DNA from: Nocardiopsis prasina DSM 43845
GTDB lineage: Bacteria; Actinomycetota; Actinomycetes; Streptosporangiales; Streptosporangiaceae
Assembly: GCF_000341265.1 (NCBI RefSeq)
Contig: NZ_ANAE01000092.1
Location: 1 to 61,351, forward strand
Direction of reading: 5' to 3'
DNA: 61,351 nt
Both the position numbers and the translations under genes were made by a program. How positions within the stretch are numbered: the first letter of the stretch is position 1; the number at the start of each line of letters is the position of its first letter. Shown here in pieces: positions 50,077 through 59,764 of this stretch. The notes under the pieces are model-generated. The model did no database searches. It was not told where the DNA came from and saw only the letters and a program-made list of their open reading frames with translations.

Positions 50077-51474
50077 ATGTCCACCACACCCCCACCTCCG
50101 GCGGCGGACAACTCCCCCGCGTCCGACCCCGCGCTGCGCAGACGCGAACAGCGCGGCTGGTACACCTACGACTGGGCCAACCAGGTGTTCATCACCTCGG
50201 TGGTCACCGTGCTCATCGGCCCCTACCTGTCGGGGCTGGCCTGTGCGGAGGCGGGTGCGGCCGGCGACTGCTCCCAGCCGGGCCTGGTGCTGTACCCGCT
50301 CGGGGTCGAGTGGTTCAGCCTGCACCCGAACTCCCTGCACCCGATGGTCACCACGGTCGCCGGGCTCATCCTCCTGGTGATGCTGCCGGTCGTGGGAGCC
50401 CTGGCCGACCACACCCAGCACAAGAAGCGCTGGCTGTTCTGGCTGGCCGCCGCCGGTTCCCTGTGTGTCAGCTCGCTGTACTTCACCAGCGACTACCAGG
50501 TCGCCGTGCTGCTCTTCGTGGCGGGCAACACCTTCTACGGGATGTCCCTGGTGGTGTTCAACGCCTTCCTGCCGGAGATCGCCACGGCCGACGAACGCAA
50601 CCGCGTGTCGGTGACGGGGTGGGCGATGGCCTACCTGGGCGGCGGTCTCCTCCTGGCCGCGCACATGGGCCTGCTCGCCTCCGCCGACACTCTGGGAGTC
50701 TCGGAGGGGCACGCGGTCCGCATCGCCTTCGCCTCGGTGGGCCTGTGGTGGTTCGTGTTCTCGGTGATCGGTATCCGTCTGCTGCGCAACCGCTACGGCA
50801 GGCTCGCGGCCGAGCCGGGTCCGCCGAGGTTGGGCGCGTCGCTGAAGCAGTACTGGCGCACACTGCGGGAGATGCGCCGATTCCCGAACACGCTGAAGTT
50901 CCTCATCGCGTTCGTGCTGTTCAACAACGGCATCCAGGCGGTCATCTACTTCGCGGGCAGCTTCGCCAGCCAGGACCTCAACCTGTCGTTGGCGATCCTG
51001 AGCGCCACCATCCTGCTCATCCAGTTCGTCGCCTTCGCGGGCGCGCTCCTCATGGGGTGGATCGGCCGCCGGTTCGGCACCAAGAACACCGTCCTGGCGA
51101 GCCTGGTCGCCTGGTGCGCCCTGGTCACCTGCGGCTACTACCTGCCGCCCGACGATCCGGTACTGTTCCTGCTCCTGGGCGCGGGCATCGGCATGGTGCT
51201 GGGCGGCACGCAGTCCCTCGCGAGGGCGCTGTACTCGCTGCTCATCCCGCGCGGGCACGAGGCGGAGTACTTCAGCCTGTTCCAGCTGGCCGACCGGGGC
51301 TCGGTGCTGCTGGGCGCGGCCTCGATCACCCTGGTCGTCAACCTGACCGGCGGATTCCGTACCGCCATCTTCTCGCTGGTGGTCTTCTTCATCATCGGCG
51401 GTGTGCTGCTGTGGCGCACCGACCTGAGGAAGGGCATCGAGTCCGTGGGCAACACGGTGCCGAACAACCTCTGA
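50077..51474 (+). CDS. UMF1/Atg22-family MFS transporter
   Basis: 465 residues. The family opening RRREQRGWYTYDWANQVFIT (WYxYDWAN) is characteristic of UMF1/Atg22-like transporters; 12 transmembrane segments; ADHTQHKKRWLFWLA as loop motif A, AFLPEIATADERNRVSVTGW and GMVLGGTQSLARALYSLLIP. Eukaryotic Atg22 exports amino acids from the vacuole; bacterial roles are unclear. The partner gene upstream (GDPD, 9 bp) may suggest handling of a lipid head-group product, which is speculative. Confidence 0.87.
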   Translation: MSTTPPPPAADNSPASDPALRRREQRGWYTYDWANQVFITSVVTVLIGPYLSGLACAEAGAAGDCSQPGLVLYPLGVEWFSLHPNSLHPMVTTVAGLILLVMLPVVGALADHTQHKKRWLFWLAAAGSLCVSSLYFTSDYQVAVLLFVAGNTFYGMSLVVFNAFLPEIATADERNRVSVTGWAMAYLGGGLLLAAHMGLLASADTLGVSEGHAVRIAFASVGLWWFVFSVIGIRLLRNRYGRLAAEPGPPRLGASLKQYWRTLREMRRFPNTLKFLIAFVLFNNGIQAVIYFAGSFASQDLNLSLAILSATILLIQFVAFAGALLMGWIGRRFGTKNTVLASLVAWCALVTCGYYLPPDDPVLFLLLGAGIGMVLGGTQSLARALYSLLIPRGHEAEYFSLFQLADRGSVLLGAASITLVVNLTGGFRTAIFSLVVFFIIGGVLLWRTDLRKGIESVGNTVPNNL

Positions 51475-51514
51475 CCCGCACGTCCCGGAACGTCGTCGGC
51501 CCCGGTGATACTGG

Positions 51515-54500
51515 GTGCCGACGACGTTCGTGTTCGGTGCGGGGGGTGTGGTGCGGGTTCTGCACGCGGTGTGGTCCAGGGACACGCTGGTGCTCTGGGG
51601 AGAGGCCGAGGAGCGGGAAACCCCCGCCGTCCCGGCGACGGGGACCCACCCCGGCGCCGCCGGGGTGGAGGAGCTGCGCGCGATGGCCGCCAAGGCCGGG
51701 ATCGACCCCGACTCCCCCGGCTCCGTCACTCCGGTCCTGTGGCTGCCGGGGACCCGGGAGGCCCCCGCCCCGTCCGACACCGACGACACCGCTCCCGCGG
51801 AGTTCCGCGCCTGGTCGGTCCCGGGGCTGGAGCTGTCCGCCGCTCGGGCCGACACCCTGCTGTCGGCGGCGGAGGCCCTCCCCGTGGCACTCGGCCCCGC
51901 CCTGACCCACCTGCGGGCGGTGCACACCCTCGCCGAAGGGCTGGTCCGAGCCGGATGCGTCCTGCCCGATCTGGTCGGCGACCCACCCCGTGCCCGGTGG
52001 CGGCCCGCCCCCCTCGACACAGCGGAGGAGCACCTGTCCGCGCTCACCGCGGCGCTTCCCCCGGCTGCCGTCGCGCACCTGGCCCCCGAGGACCGTGGGG
52101 AGGCGCCCCGCCAGTGCGTGCTGGCCCCGCTCGAACTCCTCACCGACGCTGTCGCCCGGCGACTCGCCACGGCCGCGCCCGGAGCCCGTGGGGACGCGCG
52201 CCCGGACGCCGAGGTACCAGCGGCCGCACGGCTGGCGTCCGCGCTCACCGGAGACCACTCCCGGGTGGACCCCGACACCGCCAGGGACCTGCGCGGCCCC
52301 CTGCGGGAGTGGCGGTCCCGGGTGCGCGGAGGCGGCCGGGCCCAGCTCCTCTTCGTCCTGCGCGAACCCGAACCCGAGAGCGCCCAGGGCGGTCCGCGTC
52401 CCTGGACGGTGGAGTTCTGGGTGCGTTCCACCACCGATCCCGGTCTGCGCCTGCCGCTGGAACAGGTGTGGTTGGGCGAGGGCGCCGCCTGGCTGCCCGA
52501 GGACGTCGCCACCACCGCCCTGGCCGACCTGCGCCGGGCCGCTCGCCACATGCCCGGTCTCCAGCGCGCCCTGGGCGACCTGGCCCCGACCCGCCTCACC
52601 ATGGACACCGCACGGGCGCAGGCCTTCGTCGGGCAGACCGCCGCTCGCCTCACCTCGGCGGGGTTCGGCGTGGTCCTGCCCGAGTGGAGCGGCCGCGGTG
52701 CCCTCACACTGCGCATGACGGTCAGCGAGGAACCGAAGCGGCGCGGGCGCGGCGGGGTGGGCCCCACCGAACTGGTCGACGTGTCCTTCGAGGCACTGTT
52801 GGGCGGCCCCGGAGCGCGGGAGCCACTGGACGAGGAGGAACTGGACGAGCTCGCCGAACTGGCCCGGCTCAAGCGCTCCCTGGTCCAGGTGCGCGGCAGG
52901 TGGATGGAGATGGACCCCGAACGCGTCGAGGCCGCCCTGGACCTGATGCGGCGGAGCGGTCGGGGCCCGATCCGCCGCGAGGAGGCGCTGCGGACGGCGA
53001 TCGGCGCGGAGCCCACCCCGTTGCCTGTGGCCGATGTCGTGGCCGGAGGGCCGCTGGGCGCCCTGTTGGACGGCGGGGCCAAGGCCGCGCCCCGTCCCAT
53101 GGGCGCCCCGCCCGGGTTCGAGGGGGCGCTGCGCCCCTACCAGGACCGGGGTTCGGCCTGGCTGCGGTTTTTGGGCGAGCTGGGGCTGGGCGCGGTGCTC
53201 GCCGACGACATGGGGCTGGGCAAGACCGTGCAGCTGCTGGCCCTGCTCACCGACGAGCGCGCCGGGGGTCCGGCGCCCGGTCCGACCCTGCTGGTGTGCC
53301 CGGTGTCGCTGGTCGGCAACTGGCGCAAGGAGGCGGGGAAGTTCGCCCCGGGGCTGCGGGTGCACGTCCAGCACGGGCCGGACCGGCCGACCGGCAACGC
53401 GCTGGCGCGGATCGTGGGCGCCTGCGACCTGGTGGTCACCACCTACGGGGTGGTGACGCGCGACGCCGAGGAGCTGTCGGGGATGCCCTGGCACCGGGTG
53501 GTCTGCGACGAGGCCCAGGCGCTGAAGAACCATGCCACGGCGCAGGCGCGGGCGGTGCGTTCGCTGCCCGCCGCCACACGGATCGCGCTCACCGGGACCC
53601 CGGTGGAGAACAACCTGGGCGAGCTGTGGTCGGTGATGGAGTTCGCCAACCCCGGGCTGCTCGGGACGGCGGCCGACTTCCAGCGCGCGGTGGCCGACCG
53701 GGCCGAGGCGGAGGAGGGATCGGGCGAGGGCACTGACCTGGTGCGGAGGCTGACCGGGCCGTTCGTGCTGCGTCGCCTGAAGACGGACCGTTCGATCATC
53801 GCGGATCTGCCGGAGAAGCAGGAGATGCGTACCTGGTGCACGCTCACCCCCGAGCAGGCCTCCCTGTACAAGGCGGTGGTGGACGACCTCGCCGAGCGGA
53901 TGGCCGAGGCCGACGAGAAGGAGCGCAAGGGGCTGGTGCTGTCGTCCATGTCCCGGCTCAAGCAGATCTGCAACCACCCGGCCCAGTTCCTCGGGGACGG
54001 TTCGGCGCTCGCGGGCCGGTCCGGCAAGCTCGACCGCCTGGAGTCGATCCTGGGCGAGGCGGTGGCCGAGGGCGACAAGGCGCTGTGCTTCACCCAGTAC
54101 GCGCGCTGGGGTGAACGGCTGGCGCCCTACCTGCGGTCCCGGCTGGGCGTGCCCGTGCTGTGGTTGCACGGCGGCACCTCACGCGCCGACCGCGAGCGGA
54201 TGACCGAACACTTCCAGACGGTGGCGGGCCCGGTGGTGTTCCTGCTGTCGCTCAAGGCGGCCGGGACCGGACTGAACCTGACCGCCGCCAACCACGTGGT
54301 GCACGTGGACCGCTGGTGGAATCCGGCGGTGGAGAACCAGGCCACGGACCGGGCCTTCCGGATCGGTCAGCGCAGGAATGTGCAGGTACGCAAGCTGGTG
54401 TGCGTGGGCACCGTGGAGGAGCGGGTGGACGAGATGATCGAACGCAAGAGCGTGCTGGCCGACGGCGCGGTGGCCACCGGGGAGGGGTGGCTGGGCGGGT

Positions 54501-54559
54501 TGTCGGTGGAGGACCTGCGCGAGGTGGTGCGGCTGGCGCCGGAGGCGGTCTCGGGATGA
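51515..54559 (+). CDS. SNF2-family DEAD/DEAH helicase
   Basis: 1014 residues. The long N-terminal region (1-530) is typical of actinobacterial SNF2 helicases (DUF3670-like WLPGTREAPAP..., MTVSEEPKRRGRGGVGPTEL). Motor: Walker A DMGLGKT (565-571), VVTTYGVV, Walker B DEAQ, ALTGTPVENN, LRRLKTDRSIIADLPEK, QICNHPAQ, LHGGTSRADRERM, LKAAGTGLNLTAANHVVHVD and arginine-finger motif VI ATDRAFRIGQ. dsDNA translocase, probably in repair or chromosome maintenance. GTG 51515 gives the longest product; GTG 51530 or 51551 are alternatives. It overlaps the SWIM gene by 4 bp. Confidence 0.9.
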   Translation: MPTTFVFGAGGVVRVLHAVWSRDTLVLWGEAEERETPAVPATGTHPGAAGVEELRAMAAKAGIDPDSPGSVTPVLWLPGTREAPAPSDTDDTAPAEFRAWSVPGLELSAARADTLLSAAEALPVALGPALTHLRAVHTLAEGLVRAGCVLPDLVGDPPRARWRPAPLDTAEEHLSALTAALPPAAVAHLAPEDRGEAPRQCVLAPLELLTDAVARRLATAAPGARGDARPDAEVPAAARLASALTGDHSRVDPDTARDLRGPLREWRSRVRGGGRAQLLFVLREPEPESAQGGPRPWTVEFWVRSTTDPGLRLPLEQVWLGEGAAWLPEDVATTALADLRRAARHMPGLQRALGDLAPTRLTMDTARAQAFVGQTAARLTSAGFGVVLPEWSGRGALTLRMTVSEEPKRRGRGGVGPTELVDVSFEALLGGPGAREPLDEEELDELAELARLKRSLVQVRGRWMEMDPERVEAALDLMRRSGRGPIRREEALRTAIGAEPTPLPVADVVAGGPLGALLDGGAKAAPRPMGAPPGFEGALRPYQDRGSAWLRFLGELGLGAVLADDMGLGKTVQLLALLTDERAGGPAPGPTLLVCPVSLVGNWRKEAGKFAPGLRVHVQHGPDRPTGNALARIVGACDLVVTTYGVVTRDAEELSGMPWHRVVCDEAQALKNHATAQARAVRSLPAATRIALTGTPVENNLGELWSVMEFANPGLLGTAADFQRAVADRAEAEEGSGEGTDLVRRLTGPFVLRRLKTDRSIIADLPEKQEMRTWCTLTPEQASLYKAVVDDLAERMAEADEKERKGLVLSSMSRLKQICNHPAQFLGDGSALAGRSGKLDRLESILGEAVAEGDKALCFTQYARWGERLAPYLRSRLGVPVLWLHGGTSRADRERMTEHFQTVAGPVVFLLSLKAAGTGLNLTAANHVVHVDRWWNPAVENQATDRAFRIGQRRNVQVRKLVCVGTVEERVDEMIERKSVLADGAVATGEGWLGGLSVEDLREVVRLAPEAVSG

Positions 54560-55335
54560 GCTGGTCGGAACTGGTGAGCGGGGCCCTGGGAACGGTCGGT
54601 ACCGATCCCGGGGCGGTGGAGCGGTTCTCCGTGCGGGCCGGTGAGGTGGGCGCCAGGGTCCGGGGGCACGAGGTGAGCCTGATCCGGACCGTGTGGGAGG
54701 GCGCGGACTGGGAGCGGGTGGGCGCGGCACTGGCCTCGCAGCCGCTGTTCCGGGCGCGTCTGCTCGCCGGTGAACTGCCCGAGGCCGCGGCACAGGTGTT
54801 CGCTCTGCTCGGCCTGGACCTGGTGCCGGAGGGGTGGGGAGGCCTGGTCGCGACGTGCTCCTGCGACCACTGGGACGGACGGTGCGCGCACCTGGCTGCG
54901 GTCGCGACCGCGCTGGGGGCCGAGGCCGACCGCGATCCCTTCGTGCTCACCCGATGGGCGGGCCGGGAACGGCGCGCGTTGGTGGAACTGGTCCGGACGC
55001 CGCCCATCGGCCCGAAGGTCCCCTCGGCCGGGGGCGCGCAGTTCGGGGAGGACGGGACGACGGACCATTCCCGGGAACTCAGTGAAACCGGAATCGACGT
55101 TTTCGCCGCCCAGGCACAAACAACCAATCCCCTTTCCCCTGCGGGCTTCTGGTCCCACCCCGTGACACCCCCGCCACCACCGCTGCCGGAGGGAATCGGA
55201 GACCGCGTGAGGGCCGTCGCCCCAGGGCGTGTCGCCGATCACCTGCCCGGTTTCGACCGTTCCGTGAAGCGCCATTCGGAGACGGAGCTGACCCGTGAGG
55301 TGTCCGATCGATTTTCTTGTGGAAAACGCCGGTAA
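54556..55335 (+). CDS. SWIM zinc-finger protein
   Basis: 259 residues. SWIM motif CSCDHWDGRCAHL (CxC...CxH) near residues 99-110, inside ATCSCDHWDGRCAHLAAVAT; helical flanks; C-terminal ~90 residues are Pro- and Ser-rich with lower G+C. ATG 54556 overlaps the helicase stop (ATGA), so the two are translationally coupled, as is usual for SNF2-SWIM pairs in actinomycetes. The SWIM protein probably guides or tethers the helicase on DNA. The extreme C-terminus (RFSCGKRR) is unremarkable. Confidence 0.87.
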   Translation: MSWSELVSGALGTVGTDPGAVERFSVRAGEVGARVRGHEVSLIRTVWEGADWERVGAALASQPLFRARLLAGELPEAAAQVFALLGLDLVPEGWGGLVATCSCDHWDGRCAHLAAVATALGAEADRDPFVLTRWAGRERRALVELVRTPPIGPKVPSAGGAQFGEDGTTDHSRELSETGIDVFAAQAQTTNPLSPAGFWSHPVTPPPPPLPEGIGDRVRAVAPGRVADHLPGFDRSVKRHSETELTREVSDRFSCGKRR

Positions 55336-55406
55336 GAACGCCGAAACACGGTTACGATTCGCCTGGAGATGACCCCGCACGACTAGTCCTGATTGGTACC
55401 TCTCCT

Positions 55407-56243
55407 ATGGCCGATCGCTTCCCTCCACACCTCGACATGGACACTCCGAGCATCGCGCGGATGTACGACTACCTGTTGGGAGGGAAAGACAACTTCGAGG
55501 CGGACCGCAAGGCCTGTGAGTCGCTGGCCGAGGGCATCCCCGAACTCGTCGCCTTCGCCCGCGACAACAGGGCGTTCCTGGGCCGGGCCGTCGAGTGTGT
55601 GAGTTCCCGGGGGGTGGAGCAGTTCCTCGACCTCGGGGCCGGACTGCCCACGGGGGAGAACACCCACCAGGTGGCTCAGGCGATCAACCCGGGGGCGCGC
55701 GTCCTCTACGTGGACCACGACCCCATCGTGCTCGCCCACGGCCGGGCCCTGGTCACCGACAGCGCCGGGACGGCGTTCCTGGGAGCGGACGTCCGGGACG
55801 TCGACGACATCCTGAACTCCCCCGAGGCGGAGGGGCTGATCGATCCCGATCTTCCGGTGTGCGTCATGCTGGTCTCCCTGCTGCACTGCCTGCCCGACGA
55901 GAGCGACCCCTTCGGCCTGGTGCGCGGCCTGGTGGACCGGCTCGCCCCGGGTTCCTGCGTGATCCTGTCCCACATCGTCTCGGACGACCACGCCGCGGGG
56001 GCGTGGATGACCGAGAAGATCCTGTCCTTCGGCACCCCCTGGGGCCGGGTGCGCGCCCCCGAGGAGGTGGCCACGGTCTTCGACGGGCTGGAGTTGGTCA
56101 GTCCCTGGACGGACGGGCGCGACCAGGGACCACAGGCGGTGGACTGCGCCACCTGGCGCCATCCCGAGCGCGACCCGCTCTTCCGCCCTGACGACGCCGA
56201 CACCAAGCGGTGGGAGATGGCCGGGGTCGCCTTCAAGCACTGA
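55407..56243 (+). CDS. SAM-dependent methyltransferase, PF04672 (DUF574) family
   Basis: 278 residues with the family's unmistakable opening MDTPSIARMYDYLLGGKDNF; then EQFLDLGAGLPTGENTHQVA (motif I variant), VLYVDHDPIVLAHGRALV, LPVCVMLVSLLHCLPDE and SHIVSDDH. These methyltransferases are abundant in actinomycetes; their substrates are mostly unknown. ATG 55407 follows an AT-rich stretch (ACTAGTCCTGATTGG). Convergent with the next gene (12 bp). Confidence 0.86.
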   Translation: MADRFPPHLDMDTPSIARMYDYLLGGKDNFEADRKACESLAEGIPELVAFARDNRAFLGRAVECVSSRGVEQFLDLGAGLPTGENTHQVAQAINPGARVLYVDHDPIVLAHGRALVTDSAGTAFLGADVRDVDDILNSPEAEGLIDPDLPVCVMLVSLLHCLPDESDPFGLVRGLVDRLAPGSCVILSHIVSDDHAAGAWMTEKILSFGTPWGRVRAPEEVATVFDGLELVSPWTDGRDQGPQAVDCATWRHPERDPLFRPDDADTKRWEMAGVAFKH

Positions 56244-56255
56244 TCCGGCGGGCCG

Positions 56256-57095
56256 TCAGTCCCGGAGCCATTCGTCGACCTCGGACTTCGACACCGCCTC
56301 CGTCATCCGTGCGAAGGTCCCCCGATCCGCGACCTCCCCGGCCGCTGCCAGGGCACCGGCCAGCGCGGATCTCGACAGCCCCGAGCCGAGGCTGATCCGC
56401 CGGGCGCCCAGGGCACCCAGCTCCGCCACGGACATCCCCGCCGCCGCTCCGGAGGCGAGCACGTTGACCGGGCGCTCCACCGAGGAGCACACGGCTCGGA
56501 TGGCCTCGGCGTCCGGCAGCCCGGGAGCGAACAGGACGTCGGCCCCGGCCTCCTCGAAGGCCCTGAGCCGACGGATGGTGTCCGCGAGGTCCGGTCGGCC
56601 GTGGAGGAAGTTCTCCGCGCGGGCGGTCAGCGTGAACGGGAAGGGCAGGGTCCGTGCCGCCTCCACGGCCGCACGGACCCGCTCGACCGCCAGCTCGAAC
56701 CCGTGGATCGGTGCGTGGGGGTCGGCGGTGGTGTCCTCCACCGAACCGCCCACGATCCCCGTGGCACCGGCCTCCGCGATGGTGCGGGCCACCTCCTCGG
56801 GGGCCTTCCCGAACCCGTCCTCCAGGTCCGCCGAGACCGGCAGGTCCGTGGCGGCCGCGATCACCGAGGCGTTGCGCAGGGTCTCCTCGCGCGAGACCAG
56901 GCCGGCGCCGTCCGCCCTTCCCAGTCCGTGCGCGAGTCCCGCGCTGGTGGTGGCCAGCGCCGCGAAGCCGAGCCCGCCCAGCAGCCGCGCCGACCCCGCG
57001 TCCCAGGCGTTGGCGATCACGAAGGGATCGGGCCCCCTGTGCAGCTCACGCAGCCGTTCGCCCCGGGCCGTCAGTTCCTGCGCGCTCTGGTCCAT
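56256..57095 (-). CDS. Isocitrate lyase/PEP mutase-family protein
   Basis: 279 residues, TIM barrel. PFVIANAWDAGSARLLGGLG, ATTSAGLAHGLGRADG, PVSADLEDGFG (metal Asp/Glu), GIVGGSVEDTTADP, LTARAENFL, AFEEAGADVLFAPGLPD. The subgroup lacks the catalytic Cys of isocitrate lyases (KKCGH) and is annotated as isocitrate lyase/phosphoenolpyruvate mutase family; it may be an oxaloacetate decarboxylase or 2-methylisocitrate-type lyase. It follows the pca genes by 95 bp on the same strand and could act on a product of that route, but this is uncertain. Confidence 0.84.
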   Translation of the reverse strand: MDQSAQELTARGERLRELHRGPDPFVIANAWDAGSARLLGGLGFAALATTSAGLAHGLGRADGAGLVSREETLRNASVIAAATDLPVSADLEDGFGKAPEEVARTIAEAGATGIVGGSVEDTTADPHAPIHGFELAVERVRAAVEAARTLPFPFTLTARAENFLHGRPDLADTIRRLRAFEEAGADVLFAPGLPDAEAIRAVCSSVERPVNVLASGAAAGMSVAELGALGARRISLGSGLSRSALAGALAAAGEVADRGTFARMTEAVSKSEVDEWLRD

Positions 57096-57190
57096 GCCCT
57101 CCCTTGTACACCAGGCCGCCGACAGAACCGGGCAGGGTGCGCCGAGCCGTTCGCCGCCCACCCCGCGCGGCGGCCCTCACTCCGTACCGT

Positions 57191-58330
57191 TCACTCCGTC
57201 GGGCCCTCGTCGAGGACTCCCTGGGCGATCGCGAACGCCTTGTTCGCGGCCGGGACCCCGCAGTAGACCGCGGTCTGGAGGAGGACCTCGCCGATCTCGT
57301 CCGGGGTCAGGCCGTTGCGCAGGGCGGCCCGCACATGCATGGCCAACTCGTCCCAGTGCCCCTGGGCGACCATGGCGGTGAGCACCATACAGCTGCGGGT
57401 GCGTCGGTCCAGCCCGGGCCGGGTCCACACCTCACCCCACGCGTATCGGGTGATGAGGTCCTGGAACGGCTCGGTGAAGTCGGTCCTGCGGGCCTCGGCC
57501 CGGTCCACGTGGGCGTCTCCGAGGACGGCGCGACGCACCCGTGTCCCGGCTTCGCGGCGGTCGGCCTCGGCCAGGTGCTGTGTGATGAGCGTGTTGACCC
57601 GGGCCGCGTGCGTCCACGACAGAAGGTGGGCGGCGCCCTCCAGCACCACGAACCGGGCTCCGGGCACCCGCTCCGCGATGAGCGCGGCATGGCCCTCGGG
57701 CGGGGTGGAGGGGTCCTCGGCCCCGGCCACGACCAGTGTGGGCGCGGTGATCCGGTGCAGGTCGTCGCGGACGTCGTGGTGCTCGATGGCGCCGCAGCAT
57801 CCCGCGTAGCCCTCGTCGGGGGTGTCGACGATCTGGTCGCGCAGGAGTGTGACGTCGTGGGGGTGCTCGGAGGCGAAGGCCGGGGTGAACCACCGTTGAA
57901 CCACCCCGTCGGCCAGGGCGGTGGTGCCCTGGTCCCTCGCCACGGCGGCCCGGTCCCGCCAGTTCTGGGCGGGTCCCATGTGGGGGGAGGTGGCCATCAG
58001 CACGAGGCTGTCGACGCGCTCGGGTGCGTGGATGGCCAGCCACTGGCCGACCATGCCGCCGATGGACAGGCCCGCGAAGTGGGCGCGCCCGATTCCGAGC
58101 CGGTCGAGCAGGGCCACGACGTCGCCGCCCAGGTCGGCCATGCTGTAGGGACCCTCGGGCGCGGGCGACTCCCCGTGTCCGCGCAGGTCCACGCGGATCA
58201 CCCGGAAGACGGTGGAGAGCGCTTCGACCTGCGGCTCCCACATCCGCCCGGTGGTGCCGAGGGACCCGGCCAGCACCAGCGGCGGTGCGTCCGCCGGTCC
58301 GCTCACGACGTGGTGGAGGTCAACGCTCAT
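57191..58330 (-). CDS. pcaL: Fused 3-oxoadipate enol-lactonase / 4-carboxymuconolactone decarboxylase
   Basis: 379 residues, two enzymes in one chain. Residues 1-250: alpha/beta hydrolase PcaD (LAGSLGTTGRMWEPQVEALS, nucleophile S89 in GLSIGG, AGAEDPSTPPEGH, GAAHLLSW). Residues ~255-379: carboxymuconolactone decarboxylase PcaC (RRTRSCMVLTAMVAQGHWDE, LALHVRAALRNGLTPDE-like). Together they convert 4-carboxymuconolactone to 3-oxoadipate. This fusion is typical of actinomycetes. It overlaps pcaB by 11 bp, has GAAGGA upstream, and is co-transcribed with pcaHGB. Confidence 0.91.
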   Translation of the reverse strand: MSVDLHHVVSGPADAPPLVLAGSLGTTGRMWEPQVEALSTVFRVIRVDLRGHGESPAPEGPYSMADLGGDVVALLDRLGIGRAHFAGLSIGGMVGQWLAIHAPERVDSLVLMATSPHMGPAQNWRDRAAVARDQGTTALADGVVQRWFTPAFASEHPHDVTLLRDQIVDTPDEGYAGCCGAIEHHDVRDDLHRITAPTLVVAGAEDPSTPPEGHAALIAERVPGARFVVLEGAAHLLSWTHAARVNTLITQHLAEADRREAGTRVRRAVLGDAHVDRAEARRTDFTEPFQDLITRYAWGEVWTRPGLDRRTRSCMVLTAMVAQGHWDELAMHVRAALRNGLTPDEIGEVLLQTAVYCGVPAANKAFAIAQGVLDEGPTE

Positions 58331-59693
58331 CGGTTCCTTCTTCGTTGTCGGTGGGGTCCGTCCGGCCGGTCCTACCCGTCACCCGGTCGGCGAACACCGG
58401 TGCGGCGCCGAGGTAGTCGGCGGGATCGAGCAGGACGCTGATCCGGTCGCGGGTGCGCAGGCCGTGGAGGTGTTCGGCCAGGACCTCCACCGGGTCGCGG
58501 CCCTCGTCCACGGCGGCCCGGCAGGCGGTGGTGACGCGCTGGTGGGCCTCCAGGCGGCCGAGTTCGGGGGTCAGGTCCGCGGTGAGTCGTTCGCTGAGGG
58601 CCAGCCCGCCGGTGAGGTCGAGGTTGGCGGCCATGCGGTCCGGGTGCACGCGGAGGCGTGCGACGCTCACGCGCAGCCAGGAGACGGCGGAGCCGGTGCG
58701 CCGGAGCAGGTCGGTCAGGGGCAGCCACTCGGCGTGCCAGGCCCCCGCCGCGCGTTGGTGCTCCTGGATCTGCGCGGCGAACAGGGTGGCCACGAGGCCG
58801 GGCGTCTGGCGGGCGGCGGCCAGCGCGCTGACGGCGGCGACCGGGTTGCGCTTGTGCGGCATGGTGGAGGAGCCGCCCACACCGCTTCCGCCCTCCTCGG
58901 TGACCTCGCCGACCTCGGTCTGGGCCAGCAGCACGATGTCCTGGGCGACGTTCCCGGCCGCGCCGCTCACCCGGCCGAGCGCGGCGGCGATCTCGGCGAT
59001 CCGTCCGCGTTCGGTGTGCCAGGGCAGGAGGGGTTCGGGCAGGTCGAGGCGGGCGGCGAAGGCGGCCGCCACCGCCGGGCCGTGCGGGTGCAGTGAGGCG
59101 AGGGTGCCCACGGCTCCGCCGAGCTGGGCGGCCAGGTGGTGGTCCAGCACCTGGTCGAGGCGGTCGGCCGCCCCGGTCAGGCCGGAGGTCCAGCTCGCGG
59201 CGACGGCGCCGAAGGTGGTGGGCAGGGCCTGTTGGAGGAGGGTCCGGCCGGGCGCGGGGGTGGTGCGGTGGCGGTGGGCCAGGGTTCGCAGCTCCCCCGT
59301 GAGGTCGGCCAGTTCGGTGCGCAGGGCGGCCCCGGCCCGGCGGACCAGGAGCATGGCCGCGGTGTCCATGACGTCCTGGCTGGTGGCCCCCTGGTGGGCG
59401 TGGCGGGCGGCGTCGGGGCGGGTCGCGCGCACGTTCTCGGTGAGTCGTGCGACCAGCGGGATGACCGGGTTGCCGCCGGCCGCCGCAGCCCGGCCCAGAT
59501 CGGCCGGGTCGTAGCGGTCGGCCGCGCAGGCGGCGGCGACGGCCTCGGCCCGCTCCGGAGTGATGAGGCCGGTGTCGGCCAGGGCTCGGGCCAGGGCGGC
59601 CTCGGTGTCGAGCAGGGCCCGGAGCCAGGCGGTGTCGTCGGTGAGCGGCCCGAGGGGGCCGTGGTTGAGGACACCGTCGAACAGGCCGGTCAT
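58320..59693 (-). CDS. pcaB: 3-carboxy-cis,cis-muconate cycloisomerase
   Basis: 457 residues of the fumarase/aspartase superfamily. Superfamily signature GSSTMPHKRNP (274-284), HAHQGATSQDVMDTA (active-site region) and LPTTFGAVAASWTSGL. It converts 3-carboxy-cis,cis-muconate, the ring-cleavage product of protocatechuate, to 4-carboxymuconolactone. ATG 59693 is preceded by GAGGGA. It stands between pcaG (71 bp) and pcaL (overlapping). The last ~25 residues are Arg/Thr/Asp-rich and variable. Confidence 0.92.
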   Translation of the reverse strand: MTGLFDGVLNHGPLGPLTDDTAWLRALLDTEAALARALADTGLITPERAEAVAAACAADRYDPADLGRAAAAGGNPVIPLVARLTENVRATRPDAARHAHQGATSQDVMDTAAMLLVRRAGAALRTELADLTGELRTLAHRHRTTPAPGRTLLQQALPTTFGAVAASWTSGLTGAADRLDQVLDHHLAAQLGGAVGTLASLHPHGPAVAAAFAARLDLPEPLLPWHTERGRIAEIAAALGRVSGAAGNVAQDIVLLAQTEVGEVTEEGGSGVGGSSTMPHKRNPVAAVSALAAARQTPGLVATLFAAQIQEHQRAAGAWHAEWLPLTDLLRRTGSAVSWLRVSVARLRVHPDRMAANLDLTGGLALSERLTADLTPELGRLEAHQRVTTACRAAVDEGRDPVEVLAEHLHGLRTRDRISVLLDPADYLGAAPVFADRVTGRTGRTDPTDNEEGTDER

Positions 59694-59764
59694 GGGTGGT
59701 CCCTCACTGGGTCGGGTGGGGCGGCGGAGCGGGTCGGAGCCGATGGGGCGGCGGGGGTCTCGGG

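Noticed and set aside
49189..53100. Minus-strand open frame of about 1300 codons
   Set aside because: Antisense to the GDPD, UMF1 and SNF2 genes, all of which have complete family motifs. Composition is low-complexity.
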